Shown one piece after another: positions 1-7,106 of a stretch of 15,939 nucleotides of DNA (the first letter of the stretch is position 1; every line of letters starts with the position of its first letter). The DNA comes from Cyanobacteria bacterium UBA11153 (GTDB lineage Bacteria; Cyanobacteriota; Cyanobacteriia; Cyanobacteriales; Coleofasciculaceae): NCBI GenBank assembly GCA_003511885.1, contig DOIX01000008.1:1-15939 (forward strand), in the 5' to 3' direction. A program made the position numbers and the translations under genes. A model generated the notes under the pieces. It saw only the letters and a program-made list of their open reading frames with translations. It did no database searches and had not been told where the DNA came from.

Positions 1-20
1 ACACCCCACACCCCACACCC
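1..20. repeat. Heptamer tandem repeat (ACACCCC, about 2.9 units)
   Basis: The window opens with nearly three tandem copies of the 7-mer ACACCCC. Short tandem heptamers of this kind are common between genes in filamentous cyanobacteria. The array may continue beyond the window edge, so its full length is unknown. Confidence 0.7.
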
Positions 21-126
21 TATCCACAGAGAATTCAGCCAATTTGCTTACTCAATTAAGACATATTGCTGAGGTCATTCCTATAGTGAGGAGAGGAAAA
101 TTAGATCAGAGCACCGAAACAATTTC

Positions 127-218
127 CAGGACTTACGCACGGAATCTACGGGAGTGTTAACTATTTAGCCTAACGCTCGGATTGGTAGGATGTCGGTAGC
201 TGACGGGCGTAAGTCCTG
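127..218. mobile_element. MITE-like element with CAGGACTTACGC termini
   Basis: A 15-bp terminal inverted repeat bounds a 92-bp segment: CAGGACTTACGCACG at 127-141 and CGGGCGTAAGTCCTG at 204-218 match at 14 of 15 positions once one is reverse-complemented. The interior has no coding capacity. The size and termini fit a miniature inverted-repeat element mobilised in trans. The end motif AGGACTTACGCA is, from memory, common at the ends of cyanobacterial insertion elements; this is recollection, not a search result. A T-run follows at 219-228, so the hairpin could also terminate rightward transcription. Confidence 0.6.
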
Positions 219-277
219 TTTTTTTTCTTTCCGGAAGAAAATAGCGATCGCGTGGAAGATTACAATAGAGGAGGTAA

Positions 278-373
278 TTTCACCGATTGGCTGTCGCCTT
301 TGTTGGAGGCAATCTGGGAAAGCTACTAGCCAAGGGCGCTATCCACCAAACACAGGACAAAAAACCTGGATCC
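278..373 (+). pseudogene. Fragment of a small glycine-rich protein gene
   Basis: The frame opened at 278 reads a coherent stretch containing AVAFVGGNLGKLLAKGAIHQ, followed by TQDKKPG, and then runs into sequence that no longer looks like protein. In-frame stops at 242, 266 and 275 lie immediately upstream and there is no ribosome binding site. The glycine-rich segment looks like the end of a glycine-zipper membrane segment. The AIHQT-DK part recurs as the last residues of the gene truncated at the right edge of the window (15889-15939, minus strand), at 20 of 23 nucleotides. I read this as the decayed 3' part of a paralogue; the function is unknown and the limits are approximate. Confidence 0.3.
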
Positions 374-755
374 CACGCCAGTTATATCTCCTTTCTCCAC
401 CTGTGTCTGCCCCATCGCTCCCTTCGTTGTATCCCATTGACTACCAAATGTCAAACACCTTGCCAAATCGGGACTTTTGACTTGGGTATGGGCGAATTTT
501 AACTTTGAGGCCAGAAAATTATGTGTATCAAAAAGAACAATAACCAAAAACAGTAATGTCACTGATGTGTTTGTAGGTTATATTTGAGACAATGACATAA
601 CCATATCGATCGTCATCTCGATCGCAAGTGGTTCTGGTAGCCATTTTAAACCTCAAATTTCCCCATTTCAGATGGTTAAGGTCAAGTGTTCCAGGATTAG
701 AAACCTGGCTTACCACTGACAAAAAGGTCTCTCCCAGGATTAAAAATATTAAGCA
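374..755. other. Intergenic, no gene recognised
   Basis: Open frames here are short, lack start signals and have no recognisable composition. The stretch must hold the promoter of the PAS gene that starts at 756, but I cannot pick a convincing -10/-35 pair. A pair of CGATCG words at 606-625 is the only local repetition seen. Confidence 0.5.
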
Positions 756-2813
756 ATGGTTAGCAAAATAGCGACGTTTAGACTTCCAGAGCAACTGACT
801 CAGGAAATTCGGTTTCGGGCAGAAACAACAGGGCGGGATCGCACTGCGGTAGTGATTGATGCTCTCAAGCAGGCATTTGGCTTACCTCCCAGCGAGCCTC
901 GCCCATCGACGGTGGAGGAAATTCAGGAACAGCTCAATGAGTTAGAACAAAAATACAAGGAATTGAGCTGTCAACTCACTCAACTGACTCAAACATCAGT
1001 CTTAGAACGTCAGATTAGTCAGTTTACCTCAGAAATGATGTCAGATGTCACCAACGGGCGGGTATCTCGCCATATTTCTGGGGAGAAGATGGTGGGTGGA
1101 GGAGACTCTGGCATCGGGGAAGTAACCACCTTAGAAATAGGATCTGGAATTGGAGAAAACCTCACTGAAGATGCGGGATTGCGGGAACTTACAGCCCGGA
1201 TTCGCCAGCAAGAGAAAATATTCGATCAGGTATTGTCATCATCCCCAGATCCGATTTGCGTCTTGGACAGGATGGGGAGATTTACTTATGTTAATCTCGC
1301 GATCGCTCAATTGTTTGACCTACCCCAAGCGGAAATTTTAGGCAAAACAGCCCAAGAAATCAGTCTACCACCAGAGGGTATGGAACTGTTTGAAAATCAG
1401 CGAGAAGTGGTATTTGCCACCAGACGACCCCTCACTGATGAAATCAGCTACCCTACAATCAATGGTGTCAGACATTACGAGTACATCCTCAGCCCCATTC
1501 TGGGCAACCAGAATAGCGTGGAAGGTGCGATTTGTACCGCCAGAGACATCACGGAAAGGAAACAGGTTGAAGAATCCCTGCGAGAGTCGGAAGCAAATTA
1601 TCGTCATCTCTTTGAATACGCCAACGACTCCATCTTTATTATCGATTTATCCACCAATCGCATTCTAGATGCCAACCAGAATGCCTCCAGAAGATTAGGT
1701 TACACCCGCAAAGAACTTCTGAAGCTAAAAGCCAAAGATATTGAAGCACCTATCTCTGAAGAAAGGCAAAAATCAATCCTCCAACAACTTCAAGCCACTG
1801 GTAGCATTATCTTTGAACATGCCCTGCACCGGAAAGATCGCAGTAAAATCCAGGTAGAAGTTAGCTCCCGAATTATCGAATATCGCGATCGCCTGGTATC
1901 TTTAAGTTTCATGCGGGATATTACCAAACGGAAACAAGATGAGGAACGCCTGCGGTTGCTAGAATCAGCAGTATTCAATGCTAATGATGCGATCGTCATT
2001 ACCGAAGCAGATCCCCTTGACAAACCCGGCCCTCGGATCGTATATGTCAACCAAGGTTTTACGCGGATGACAGGTTATGCAGTCGAGGAAGCGATTGGCA
2101 AGACACCTCGATTCCTCCAAGGACCAAAAACCGATCGCGCTCAGGCTGATGTTATTCGGGATACCCTGGCTCGGTGGGAGCCAGTCAGAGCTGAATTAAT
2201 CAACTACCGTAAAGATGGCTCCGAATTCTGGGTTGAACTCAATATCGTCCCTATTGTTGACGATAACGGGAATTATACCCACTGGATGGCGATCGAGCGG
2301 GACATCACCGAGCGCAAACAGTCAGAAACCGCATCCGCCAAACTGGAAAAAGAGCGAACCAGTCTCCTTGCCGAAACCAATGCTATCCTCCAAGAGGAAA
2401 TAGCCAAGCATCAAGAAACTGAACTTGCTCTCCGGGCAAGCGAGGAAAGGTATGGTTTGGCAGTCAAAGCAGGGAAAGTGGGAATTTGGGATTGGCACAT
2501 CGACAGCGGTGAATTCTATATCGCCCCCAACCTCAAAGCAATTCTCCGTTATGGTGAGGAAGAAATTGCCAATACCATAGATGCTTGGTTTGAGTTAATT
2601 CATCCCGATGATGTCACTCAGGTGAAAAATCAAATTAATGCTCATTTAGAAGGTTTGACTCCTCAATACAGTAGCGAACATCGAATGTTATGCAAAGATG
2701 GTACCATTCGCTGGTTTCTTTCCCGTGGCAGTGCAATCCGAGATGGCAATGGTAAACCCTATCGCCTGATGGGAGCAAGTACTGATATCACTCAATCAAC
2801 ATCTCCACAGTAG
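756..2813 (+). CDS. Multi-PAS sensor protein with ribbon-helix-helix-like N-terminus
   Basis: This 685-residue soluble protein has no membrane segment. Residues 1-45 (SKIATFRLPEQLTQEIRF, then a helix with a TGRDRTAVVIDAL turn) resemble a ribbon-helix-helix DNA-binding fold, as in CopG/Arc proteins. Residues 52-90 are a predicted coiled coil. Four PAS domains follow at about 155-268, 279-392, 400-522 and 565-680; each ends in a D-I-T motif, the first three as DIT-(E/K)-RK and the last as STDITQ. PAS3 carries GKTPRFLQG (448-456), a LOV-like signature in which the photoactive cysteine position is not cysteine. PAS4 has the HPDD and KDGTIRWF motifs of the PAS_3 subtype. No histidine kinase, GGDEF, EAL or PP2C domain is present, and the frame ends cleanly before a hairpin. 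It could act as a sensor-regulator through the N-terminal domain, or as a partner for another signalling protein. The start is the first ATG of the frame; its Shine-Dalgarno is weak. Confidence 0.85.
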   Translation: MVSKIATFRLPEQLTQEIRFRAETTGRDRTAVVIDALKQAFGLPPSEPRPSTVEEIQEQLNELEQKYKELSCQLTQLTQTSVLERQISQFTSEMMSDVTNGRVSRHISGEKMVGGGDSGIGEVTTLEIGSGIGENLTEDAGLRELTARIRQQEKIFDQVLSSSPDPICVLDRMGRFTYVNLAIAQLFDLPQAEILGKTAQEISLPPEGMELFENQREVVFATRRPLTDEISYPTINGVRHYEYILSPILGNQNSVEGAICTARDITERKQVEESLRESEANYRHLFEYANDSIFIIDLSTNRILDANQNASRRLGYTRKELLKLKAKDIEAPISEERQKSILQQLQATGSIIFEHALHRKDRSKIQVEVSSRIIEYRDRLVSLSFMRDITKRKQDEERLRLLESAVFNANDAIVITEADPLDKPGPRIVYVNQGFTRMTGYAVEEAIGKTPRFLQGPKTDRAQADVIRDTLARWEPVRAELINYRKDGSEFWVELNIVPIVDDNGNYTHWMAIERDITERKQSETASAKLEKERTSLLAETNAILQEEIAKHQETELALRASEERYGLAVKAGKVGIWDWHIDSGEFYIAPNLKAILRYGEEEIANTIDAWFELIHPDDVTQVKNQINAHLEGLTPQYSSEHRMLCKDGTIRWFLSRGSAIRDGNGKPYRLMGASTDITQSTSPQ

Positions 2814-2820
2814 AAATTAT

Positions 2821-2853
2821 CGCTGAGAATGTGTTTATTTCACCTTCTCAGCG
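2821..2853. terminator. Bidirectional terminator hairpin between PAS gene and ftsY
   Basis: A perfect 9-bp inverted repeat, CGCTGAGAA at 2821-2829 and TTCTCAGCG at 2845-2853, has a 15-nt loop. It sits in the 45-bp gap between two convergent genes, so it can serve both. Neither side has a strong T-run, so termination efficiency is uncertain. Confidence 0.6.
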
Positions 2854-2858
2854 TGCCT

Positions 2859-4499
2859 CTACCCACTTAATAAGGCTTCCACAAACTCATAACTAGAAAA
2901 AGGGCGCAAATCTTCAATCCCTTCTCCAGCACCAATAAATCGAATTGGTAAACCCAATTGCCGCACTACTGCTAAAGCAACACCGCCTTTAGCAGTTCCG
3001 TCCAATTTTGTCAATACTACCCCACTTAATTTGGCTGCTTCAGCAAAGACTTCCGCTTGACGCAAACCATTTTGACCCAAGGTGGCATCCAAAACTAACA
3101 GAGATTCAACTTTAGCATGGGGAGCCTTTTTATCGACAATACGGCGAATTTTTGCCAATTCCTCCATCAAGTTTTTCTTATTTTGTAATCTGCCTGCGGT
3201 ATCAACTAGGAGTAATTCTGTATTTCTCGATTGTGCCGCCGCAATTGCATCAAATACCACCGCCGCTGGATCGGTATTTTTACCAGGATTAGCGATAACT
3301 TCTATCCCACTTCTTTCTCCCCAAACCTTAACTTGTTCCACAGCAGCAGCCCGAAAAGTATCGGCTGCACCAATTAAACAACTATAACCAGATTTATTCG
3401 CCAAGTGTGCTAGTTTGCCAATAGTGGTAGTTTTGCCCACACCATTTACCCCTGTCAGCAACCAAATATTCAATGTATTTTTTACTGGTGCAAAGGTAGA
3501 ATTGTAAGATCTCTGACAGGGTTGTTCCAATAAATCTCGGATAATTTCCTTCAAATACCCCATTGCTTGTGCTGATTGTAGCACTTCATCGCTAATTTTT
3601 GCTTCCAGGGTTTTGATAATATAATCCGTTGCTTCAACGCCGACATCTGCTTGCAAAAGCAGTGCCTCAATATCGATTATAGCGTTTTTATTTAATGGTC
3701 CTTGACCAATAGCCGTTTTAAGTTCATTAACAAAAGTTCGACGAGTTTTGCCCAATCCCTCCCGCAATCTCTGCAACCAACTAATTTCTTCAGCAGAAAC
3801 ATCATCGGGAGTCCTTCCTTGAGATGCTAATACTTTTGCTGACCACAAAAATCCTTCATTAAGTTTAACATCAGAGATATTTTGTTCGGTTTTTGCCTTG
3901 ATTTCTGCTGCTGGTTTTACTGGTGTTGATGCGACATTAACAGGTTGGTAAATTTCCGTTGCAGTTTCTTCTAATCCTTGAACTCTGTCTTCTTTCTCAG
4001 TTTCACGCGCCCAATTAGCTGGGGCTGATGTTTCTAATGCTACTGTTAATTGTTCCTCAGATAGTGGGGATGCGATGGCACTTTGTGCCTGCTGCATCGG
4101 GATCGCACTTTCTTGTGATGCCGATTCTGCTTCCGTAACTTCTGAGCTTGTTTCTGCTGGGAATTCCGTCTCAGTTTTGGCTGTGGTATCTGACTCAACT
4201 GATACTGCCACAGAATCCGAAGCCGATGTCTCCGCTTCGGATTCTGACACCTCTGCTGCTGGATTTTCAGGAGATTTTGTCTCCTCTGTTGCTGCTTGAG
4301 AGGGTTTATCCTGATTATGAATATTTTGGTAGGCTGCTTTTGCCCAACTCAAATAATCATCTGCAACTGTTGAAGATTCTTCATCTTTGGCTGGCTCAGT
4401 TGCCTTTTCTTCTGCTTCAACTGCCGGAGTTTGAGGAGGATTTTCTTGTGTTGACTCTTCTTTATTGCCGAATTGACGGCGAAACCAGTTAAAAACCAT
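2859..4499 (-). CDS. ftsY: Signal recognition particle receptor FtsY
   Basis: FtsY is the membrane-associated GTPase that receives SRP-bound ribosomes and hands nascent membrane proteins to the translocon. The 546-residue protein has a long acidic, Ser/Glu/Ala-rich N-terminal A domain (about 1-220, opening with MVFNWFRRQF) and a C-terminal NG domain. The GTPase motifs are all visible: GVNGVGKT (350-357), DTFRAAA (380-386), DTAGR (433-437), TKLDGTAKGG (497-506) and GAGEGIEDLRPF (523-534). The A domain is long and low in complexity, as is common in this family. The gene lies downstream of nusB on the same strand with a 132-bp repeat-rich gap, and converges with the PAS gene. The ATG start is placed directly before the amphipathic MVFNWFRRQF segment. 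Confidence 0.97.
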   Translation of the reverse strand: MVFNWFRRQFGNKEESTQENPPQTPAVEAEEKATEPAKDEESSTVADDYLSWAKAAYQNIHNQDKPSQAATEETKSPENPAAEVSESEAETSASDSVAVSVESDTTAKTETEFPAETSSEVTEAESASQESAIPMQQAQSAIASPLSEEQLTVALETSAPANWARETEKEDRVQGLEETATEIYQPVNVASTPVKPAAEIKAKTEQNISDVKLNEGFLWSAKVLASQGRTPDDVSAEEISWLQRLREGLGKTRRTFVNELKTAIGQGPLNKNAIIDIEALLLQADVGVEATDYIIKTLEAKISDEVLQSAQAMGYLKEIIRDLLEQPCQRSYNSTFAPVKNTLNIWLLTGVNGVGKTTTIGKLAHLANKSGYSCLIGAADTFRAAAVEQVKVWGERSGIEVIANPGKNTDPAAVVFDAIAAAQSRNTELLLVDTAGRLQNKKNLMEELAKIRRIVDKKAPHAKVESLLVLDATLGQNGLRQAEVFAEAAKLSGVVLTKLDGTAKGGVALAVVRQLGLPIRFIGAGEGIEDLRPFSSYEFVEALLSG

Positions 4500-4508
4500 T
4501 GAATTTTA

Positions 4509-4585
4509 GGGAATGGGGAGTGGGGAGTGGAGATTGGGGAGCAGGGAGCTATCGAATAGGGAGGAGGGGAGTAGGGGGAGAGTGA
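4509..4585. repeat. Degenerate GGGGAGT heptamer repeats
   Basis: The nusB-ftsY gap is filled by imperfect copies of GGGGAGT and GGGGAG on the plus strand, hence a C-rich strand in the direction of transcription. This is typical cyanobacterial low-complexity intergenic sequence. No promoter is visible in it. Confidence 0.65.
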
Positions 4586-4631
4586 AAATTCAAAACTCCC
4601 TCTTGTCCATTCCCTATTCTCCATTTTTTTA

Positions 4632-5279
4632 CTATAAAATATTTTCTACAATCGCTGGTGTTTTATTTTTACTGAGGTTGGTAACGCGGCGCAAAACGCC
4701 ATTGATAAATCTGTAGCCGTCATCATCGCTATAACGTTTAGCTAATTCTATAGCTTCATTGATTGCCACGCGATCGGGAATTCCGATAAATTCCATTTCT
4801 GCTACAGCAATTCGCAAAATATCTCTGTCAATTCTCGGCAAGCGATTAATTTGCCAATCTTGAAGAGATTGGATCAAAATTTCATCAATTTCCACTTGTC
4901 GGCGCTTGATAGTTTGGAGAATTTCTAGGGCGTAGGCTCTAACTTCTTTCTGACTGGATAGCTGGATTGTTTCTGGTATTTCTAAGGCTGTTCCCAGACG
5001 GTTGATAGCATTTTGAGTTAGTTCCATGGCATCTGCTACCATGGCTTTGGCGCTCTGCAAGTCGGTAGCACGAGTTTCGCTAGTCAGGAGGCGATCGCTT
5101 CCTCGTTTGAGTTCAGCGGATGCTGTTTCTAATGCCTCGTGAATTTCACTTGTCAGGGTACGGACTGCTGCTAGAACTAGGTTTGATAGCTGTTCTTGTT
5201 CTAGTTGTTCGATGGAGTTTGTGATTTGGGACAGGCTTAACAGAGCCAGTTCGCGGGCAATTACGCGGGGTTTTTTCAT
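4632..5279 (-). CDS. nusB: Transcription antitermination factor NusB
   Basis: NusB binds boxA RNA together with NusE (ribosomal protein S10) and supports antitermination, chiefly on rRNA operons. The 215-residue protein has the conserved N-terminal helix ([16 protein letters not shown]), an insertion at about 50-100 and the C-terminal signature [17 protein letters not shown] (146-162) followed by [20 protein letters not shown] (171-190) and FINGVLRRV. It is longer than the roughly 140-residue E. coli protein because of the central insertion, which is usual in cyanobacteria. It lies between the DUF502 gene and ftsY on the same strand. The start is an ATG with little Shine-Dalgarno; the DNA upstream is repetitive, so a leaderless or unusual initiation context is possible. 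Confidence 0.95.
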   Translation of the reverse strand: MKKPRVIARELALLSLSQITNSIEQLEQEQLSNLVLAAVRTLTSEIHEALETASAELKRGSDRLLTSETRATDLQSAKAMVADAMELTQNAINRLGTALEIPETIQLSSQKEVRAYALEILQTIKRRQVEIDEILIQSLQDWQINRLPRIDRDILRIAVAEMEFIGIPDRVAINEAIELAKRYSDDDGYRFINGVLRRVTNLSKNKTPAIVENIL

Positions 5280-5280
5280 T

Positions 5281-5453
5281 TGTTCTTGATTGTTTGTTTT
5301 TGGTTGTTTGTTTTCTGTTATTGGTTCTTGGTTTTTGGTTCTCTGTTATTGGTTTTATGTTGTTAATTTTGGGCGATTTTTGCTTTTTTTTGATCTCTAA
5401 TTAACAGCCAATAACTCCTAAACAACAACTCACAACCAATAACTAATAACTAA
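5281..5453. repeat. Complementary low-complexity blocks (TTGGTT / AACCAA)
   Basis: The block 5281-5360 is built of TTGGTT and GTTTGTT words; the block 5400-5453 is built of the complementary AACCAATAAC words. GTTATTGGT at 5317-5325 and 5345-5353 can pair with ACCAATAAC at 5435-5443, so the DNA or leader RNA of nusB can fold back on itself. No coding potential is seen. Confidence 0.6.
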
Positions 5454-5558
5454 TATAGCAACTCCTAGGGCAGCCCCGACATTCTCCATTCCTTAAACCC
5501 TTGATTTTACAGCTTTATTCCCAAGCCCCTAGCCCCTTGCCAAGAGTCCCTCGCTATA
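5454..5558 (+). mobile_element. MITE-like repeat element, copy A
   Basis: This 105-bp segment starts with TATAGCAAC and ends with CGCTATA, and shares long blocks with the inverted copy at 6851-6949. The blocks include the 19-mer AAACCCTTGATTTTACAGC (5496-5514) and the 17-mer AGCCCCTAGCCCCTTGC (5524-5540). TA at both ends fits insertion at TA dinucleotides, as in IS630/Tc1-type elements. It has no coding capacity. It lies between the nusB leader and the end of the DUF502 gene. Confidence 0.65.
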
Positions 5559-5570
5559 ACTAACAACCAA

Positions 5571-6296
5571 TTAGCTTTCTTCTGTTGGTAAAATCTGGGG
5601 TAGTAGATCTGGTATTGGTTGTTCCAAGTGTTTATGATATTTTGGTGGTGTTGTGACTGATAGTGAGGTATCTGTGGGGGTAACAATCCCTCCAGAAACG
5701 ATCGCTTTGAAGGCATCTTCGATAGACATTGAGAGATTAACTACTTCAGTTTCACCCACTATGGCATACCATCCGGTTGTAGGATTGGGTGTTGTCGGGA
5801 TGAAAACACTCAACATCTTCTCATCCATGTGAGACTGAATTTCTCGACTAGGTGTACCTGTAACGAAGGCAATCATCCACATCCCTTTACGGGGATATTC
5901 CAACAAAATCACCCGACGAAATTTACTGTTAGAGTCTTTCAGTAGTGTCTCTAATAGTTGTTTGAGGGTTTTGTAAACCGCTCCAGCCAGAGGAATTGCC
6001 TGTAAAACTCTCTCCCCGATATCCAGCAGCCACCGCCCGACAAAGTTGCGAGCCATTAGGCCAATCAGCAAAATAAAGAGTAGGGGCACAGTTAATCCCA
6101 CCACCAAATTTAACAGATCGATCAGAATCGGGTGGAGGTTACTATATGGATTGAGTTGTTTGGGGATTCGGGTGAGTAGATCGATCGCCCAACTAGCGAT
6201 CGTAATCGTTAGCCAGATGGTGGTAGCGAGAGGGATCGCCACCAGAAGACCTGCTATCAGATCGTTTTTTAAGTCCTGCTTGAAGCTTTGGATCAC
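5571..6296 (-). CDS. DUF502 family membrane protein
   Basis: This 241-residue protein has two hydrophobic helices, at about 13-40 and 60-83, separated by a short loop rich in Pro and Asn. A conserved soluble part follows with IPLAGAVYKTLKQLL (101-115), the segment VFIPTTPNPTTGWY and the stretch LSMSIEDAFKAIVSGG. These are hallmarks of the DUF502 family, whose biochemical role is not established. The start is GTG at 6294-6296, which puts an AAGGAG Shine-Dalgarno (6309-6314, minus strand) 12 nt upstream, a rather long spacing. Genes of this family often sit next to nusB and ftsY in cyanobacteria, as here, although in this genome a repeat element separates them. Confidence 0.85.
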   Translation of the reverse strand: MIQSFKQDLKNDLIAGLLVAIPLATTIWLTITIASWAIDLLTRIPKQLNPYSNLHPILIDLLNLVVGLTVPLLFILLIGLMARNFVGRWLLDIGERVLQAIPLAGAVYKTLKQLLETLLKDSNSKFRRVILLEYPRKGMWMIAFVTGTPSREIQSHMDEKMLSVFIPTTPNPTTGWYAIVGETEVVNLSMSIEDAFKAIVSGGIVTPTDTSLSVTTPPKYHKHLEQPIPDLLPQILPTEES

Positions 6297-6850
6297 AAAG
6301 CACTGACTCTCCTTCGTCGCTCTAAAATTATGTCATAAGTGGGATAATTCCGGGCAATATCTGACTCTGGATCGGATCGCTATCAAGAGTATGGGGTTTC
6401 CCCTTGAGGTTACCGCAGGTAATGGCAGATAGCAACCCTTGATCAAATCAACCGGGAAGTCTTCCAGGCATAAAGTTCCTTTGTCTATTTTTAATATTGT
6501 AAATAATTGTTGCAAGATCTGACATCTTGATTAAGATTTAGTGGCTTCTGGAAGTTGCCACTGTTTGGCTGTGCCAAAGCCTGGGATACTTGTTGTTTCA
6601 AGCATCTGGAGATCCGAGATTGGTCTGACGATCCTTAAAAAAAACTAGTATGACAAAATACATTTTAACAGAGAGCGGTTCACATCATCTCGCGATCGCG
6701 AATATTGATGTGGTGGGAGCGGGGAAGAATGGAGAGTAGGGGGGGTGGGGGAGGAGGCAGGGCTATTTCATTCTCAAAATTTGAGAGAGCGATAAAGCAT
6801 ACTTGTCGAGATTTTCCGCTTCTGGATCCTACTCAAATAAAATTAGGGAT
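6297..6850. other. Long intergenic region with palindrome and G-rich tract
   Basis: No gene can be supported. The minus-strand frame at 6333-6515 has no family-like features. The region holds a HIP1-centred palindrome at 6681-6712 and a G-rich tract at 6715-6760 (runs of five to seven G). The promoter of the DUF502 gene should lie in the part nearest 6297. Confidence 0.5.
6681..6712. repeat. Nested palindrome centred on HIP1
   Basis: CACATCA at 6681-6687 and TGATGTG at 6706-6712 are inverted copies that flank the perfect 12-bp palindrome TCGCGATCGCGA (6690-6701). The whole can form a hairpin or bind a dimeric protein. Its role is unknown. Confidence 0.55.
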
Positions 6851-6949
6851 TATAGCAAGGGGCTAGGGGCTATTGGATCGGGAAGAATGCTGTAAAATCA
6901 AGGGTTTGAGAACTTGAGAATGCCTCATGCCGCCCTGGCGGTTGCTATA
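6851..6949 (-). mobile_element. MITE-like repeat element, copy B (inverted to copy A)
   Basis: Read on the minus strand this 99-bp element begins TATAGCAACCGCC and ends CCCTTGCTATA, so it has an 8-bp terminal inverted repeat TATAGCAA. It shares the 19-mer AAACCCTTGATTTTACAGC and the 17-mer AGCCCCTAGCCCCTTGC with copy A at 5454-5558. The two copies face each other across the DUF502 gene. It is non-coding. Confidence 0.7.
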
Positions 6950-6961
6950 ATTATTACGAAA

Positions 6962-7008
6962 AACCCTCATTTTCCTCTGCTCTCCTGCCCCTCTGCCCCC
7001 CTGCTCTA
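6962..7008. repeat. C-rich degenerate heptamer tract
   Basis: The tract is made of CTCCTGCC and CCCTCTGC type words in loose tandem, typical of cyanobacterial short tandem repeats. No coding or regulatory feature is seen. Confidence 0.45.
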
Positions 7009-7038
7009 TAATTTTTCCAGGGAAAATGAAACAGCCCT

Positions 7039-7080
7039 GGGGAGGAGGGGGATAAATTGCGACTTATCCCCCTCCTCCCC
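7039..7080 (-). terminator. Strong terminator hairpin after glycosyltransferase gene
   Basis: A perfect 17-bp inverted repeat (7039-7055 and 7064-7080, G-rich arm GGGGAGGAGGGGGATAA) encloses an 8-nt loop. It begins 27 bp past the stop of the minus-strand glycosyltransferase gene and is followed in that direction by a moderately T-rich stretch. It fits a strong intrinsic terminator, although the T-run is interrupted. Confidence 0.65.
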
Positions 7081-7106
7081 CACCGGATACTCCTGATTAA
7101 TTCTTC

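Noticed and set aside
2..160. Frame open from the window edge, ending at 158-160
   Set aside because: It begins in a heptamer repeat and its last third is MITE sequence. The middle (NSANLLTQLRHIAEVIPIV) could be a real protein end, but this is too weak to annotate as a gene.
3082..4492. Plus-strand frames opposite ftsY
   Set aside because: They are antisense shadows of the biased codons in the acidic A domain and the GTPase domain.
6333..6515. 60-residue open frame on the minus strand upstream of the DUF502 gene
   Set aside because: No family-like pattern, no ribosome binding site, and it lies in otherwise repetitive non-coding DNA.
6914..7096. 60-residue plus-strand frame
   Set aside because: It spans a MITE end, a C-rich heptamer tract and the terminator hairpin, so it is a chance frame.
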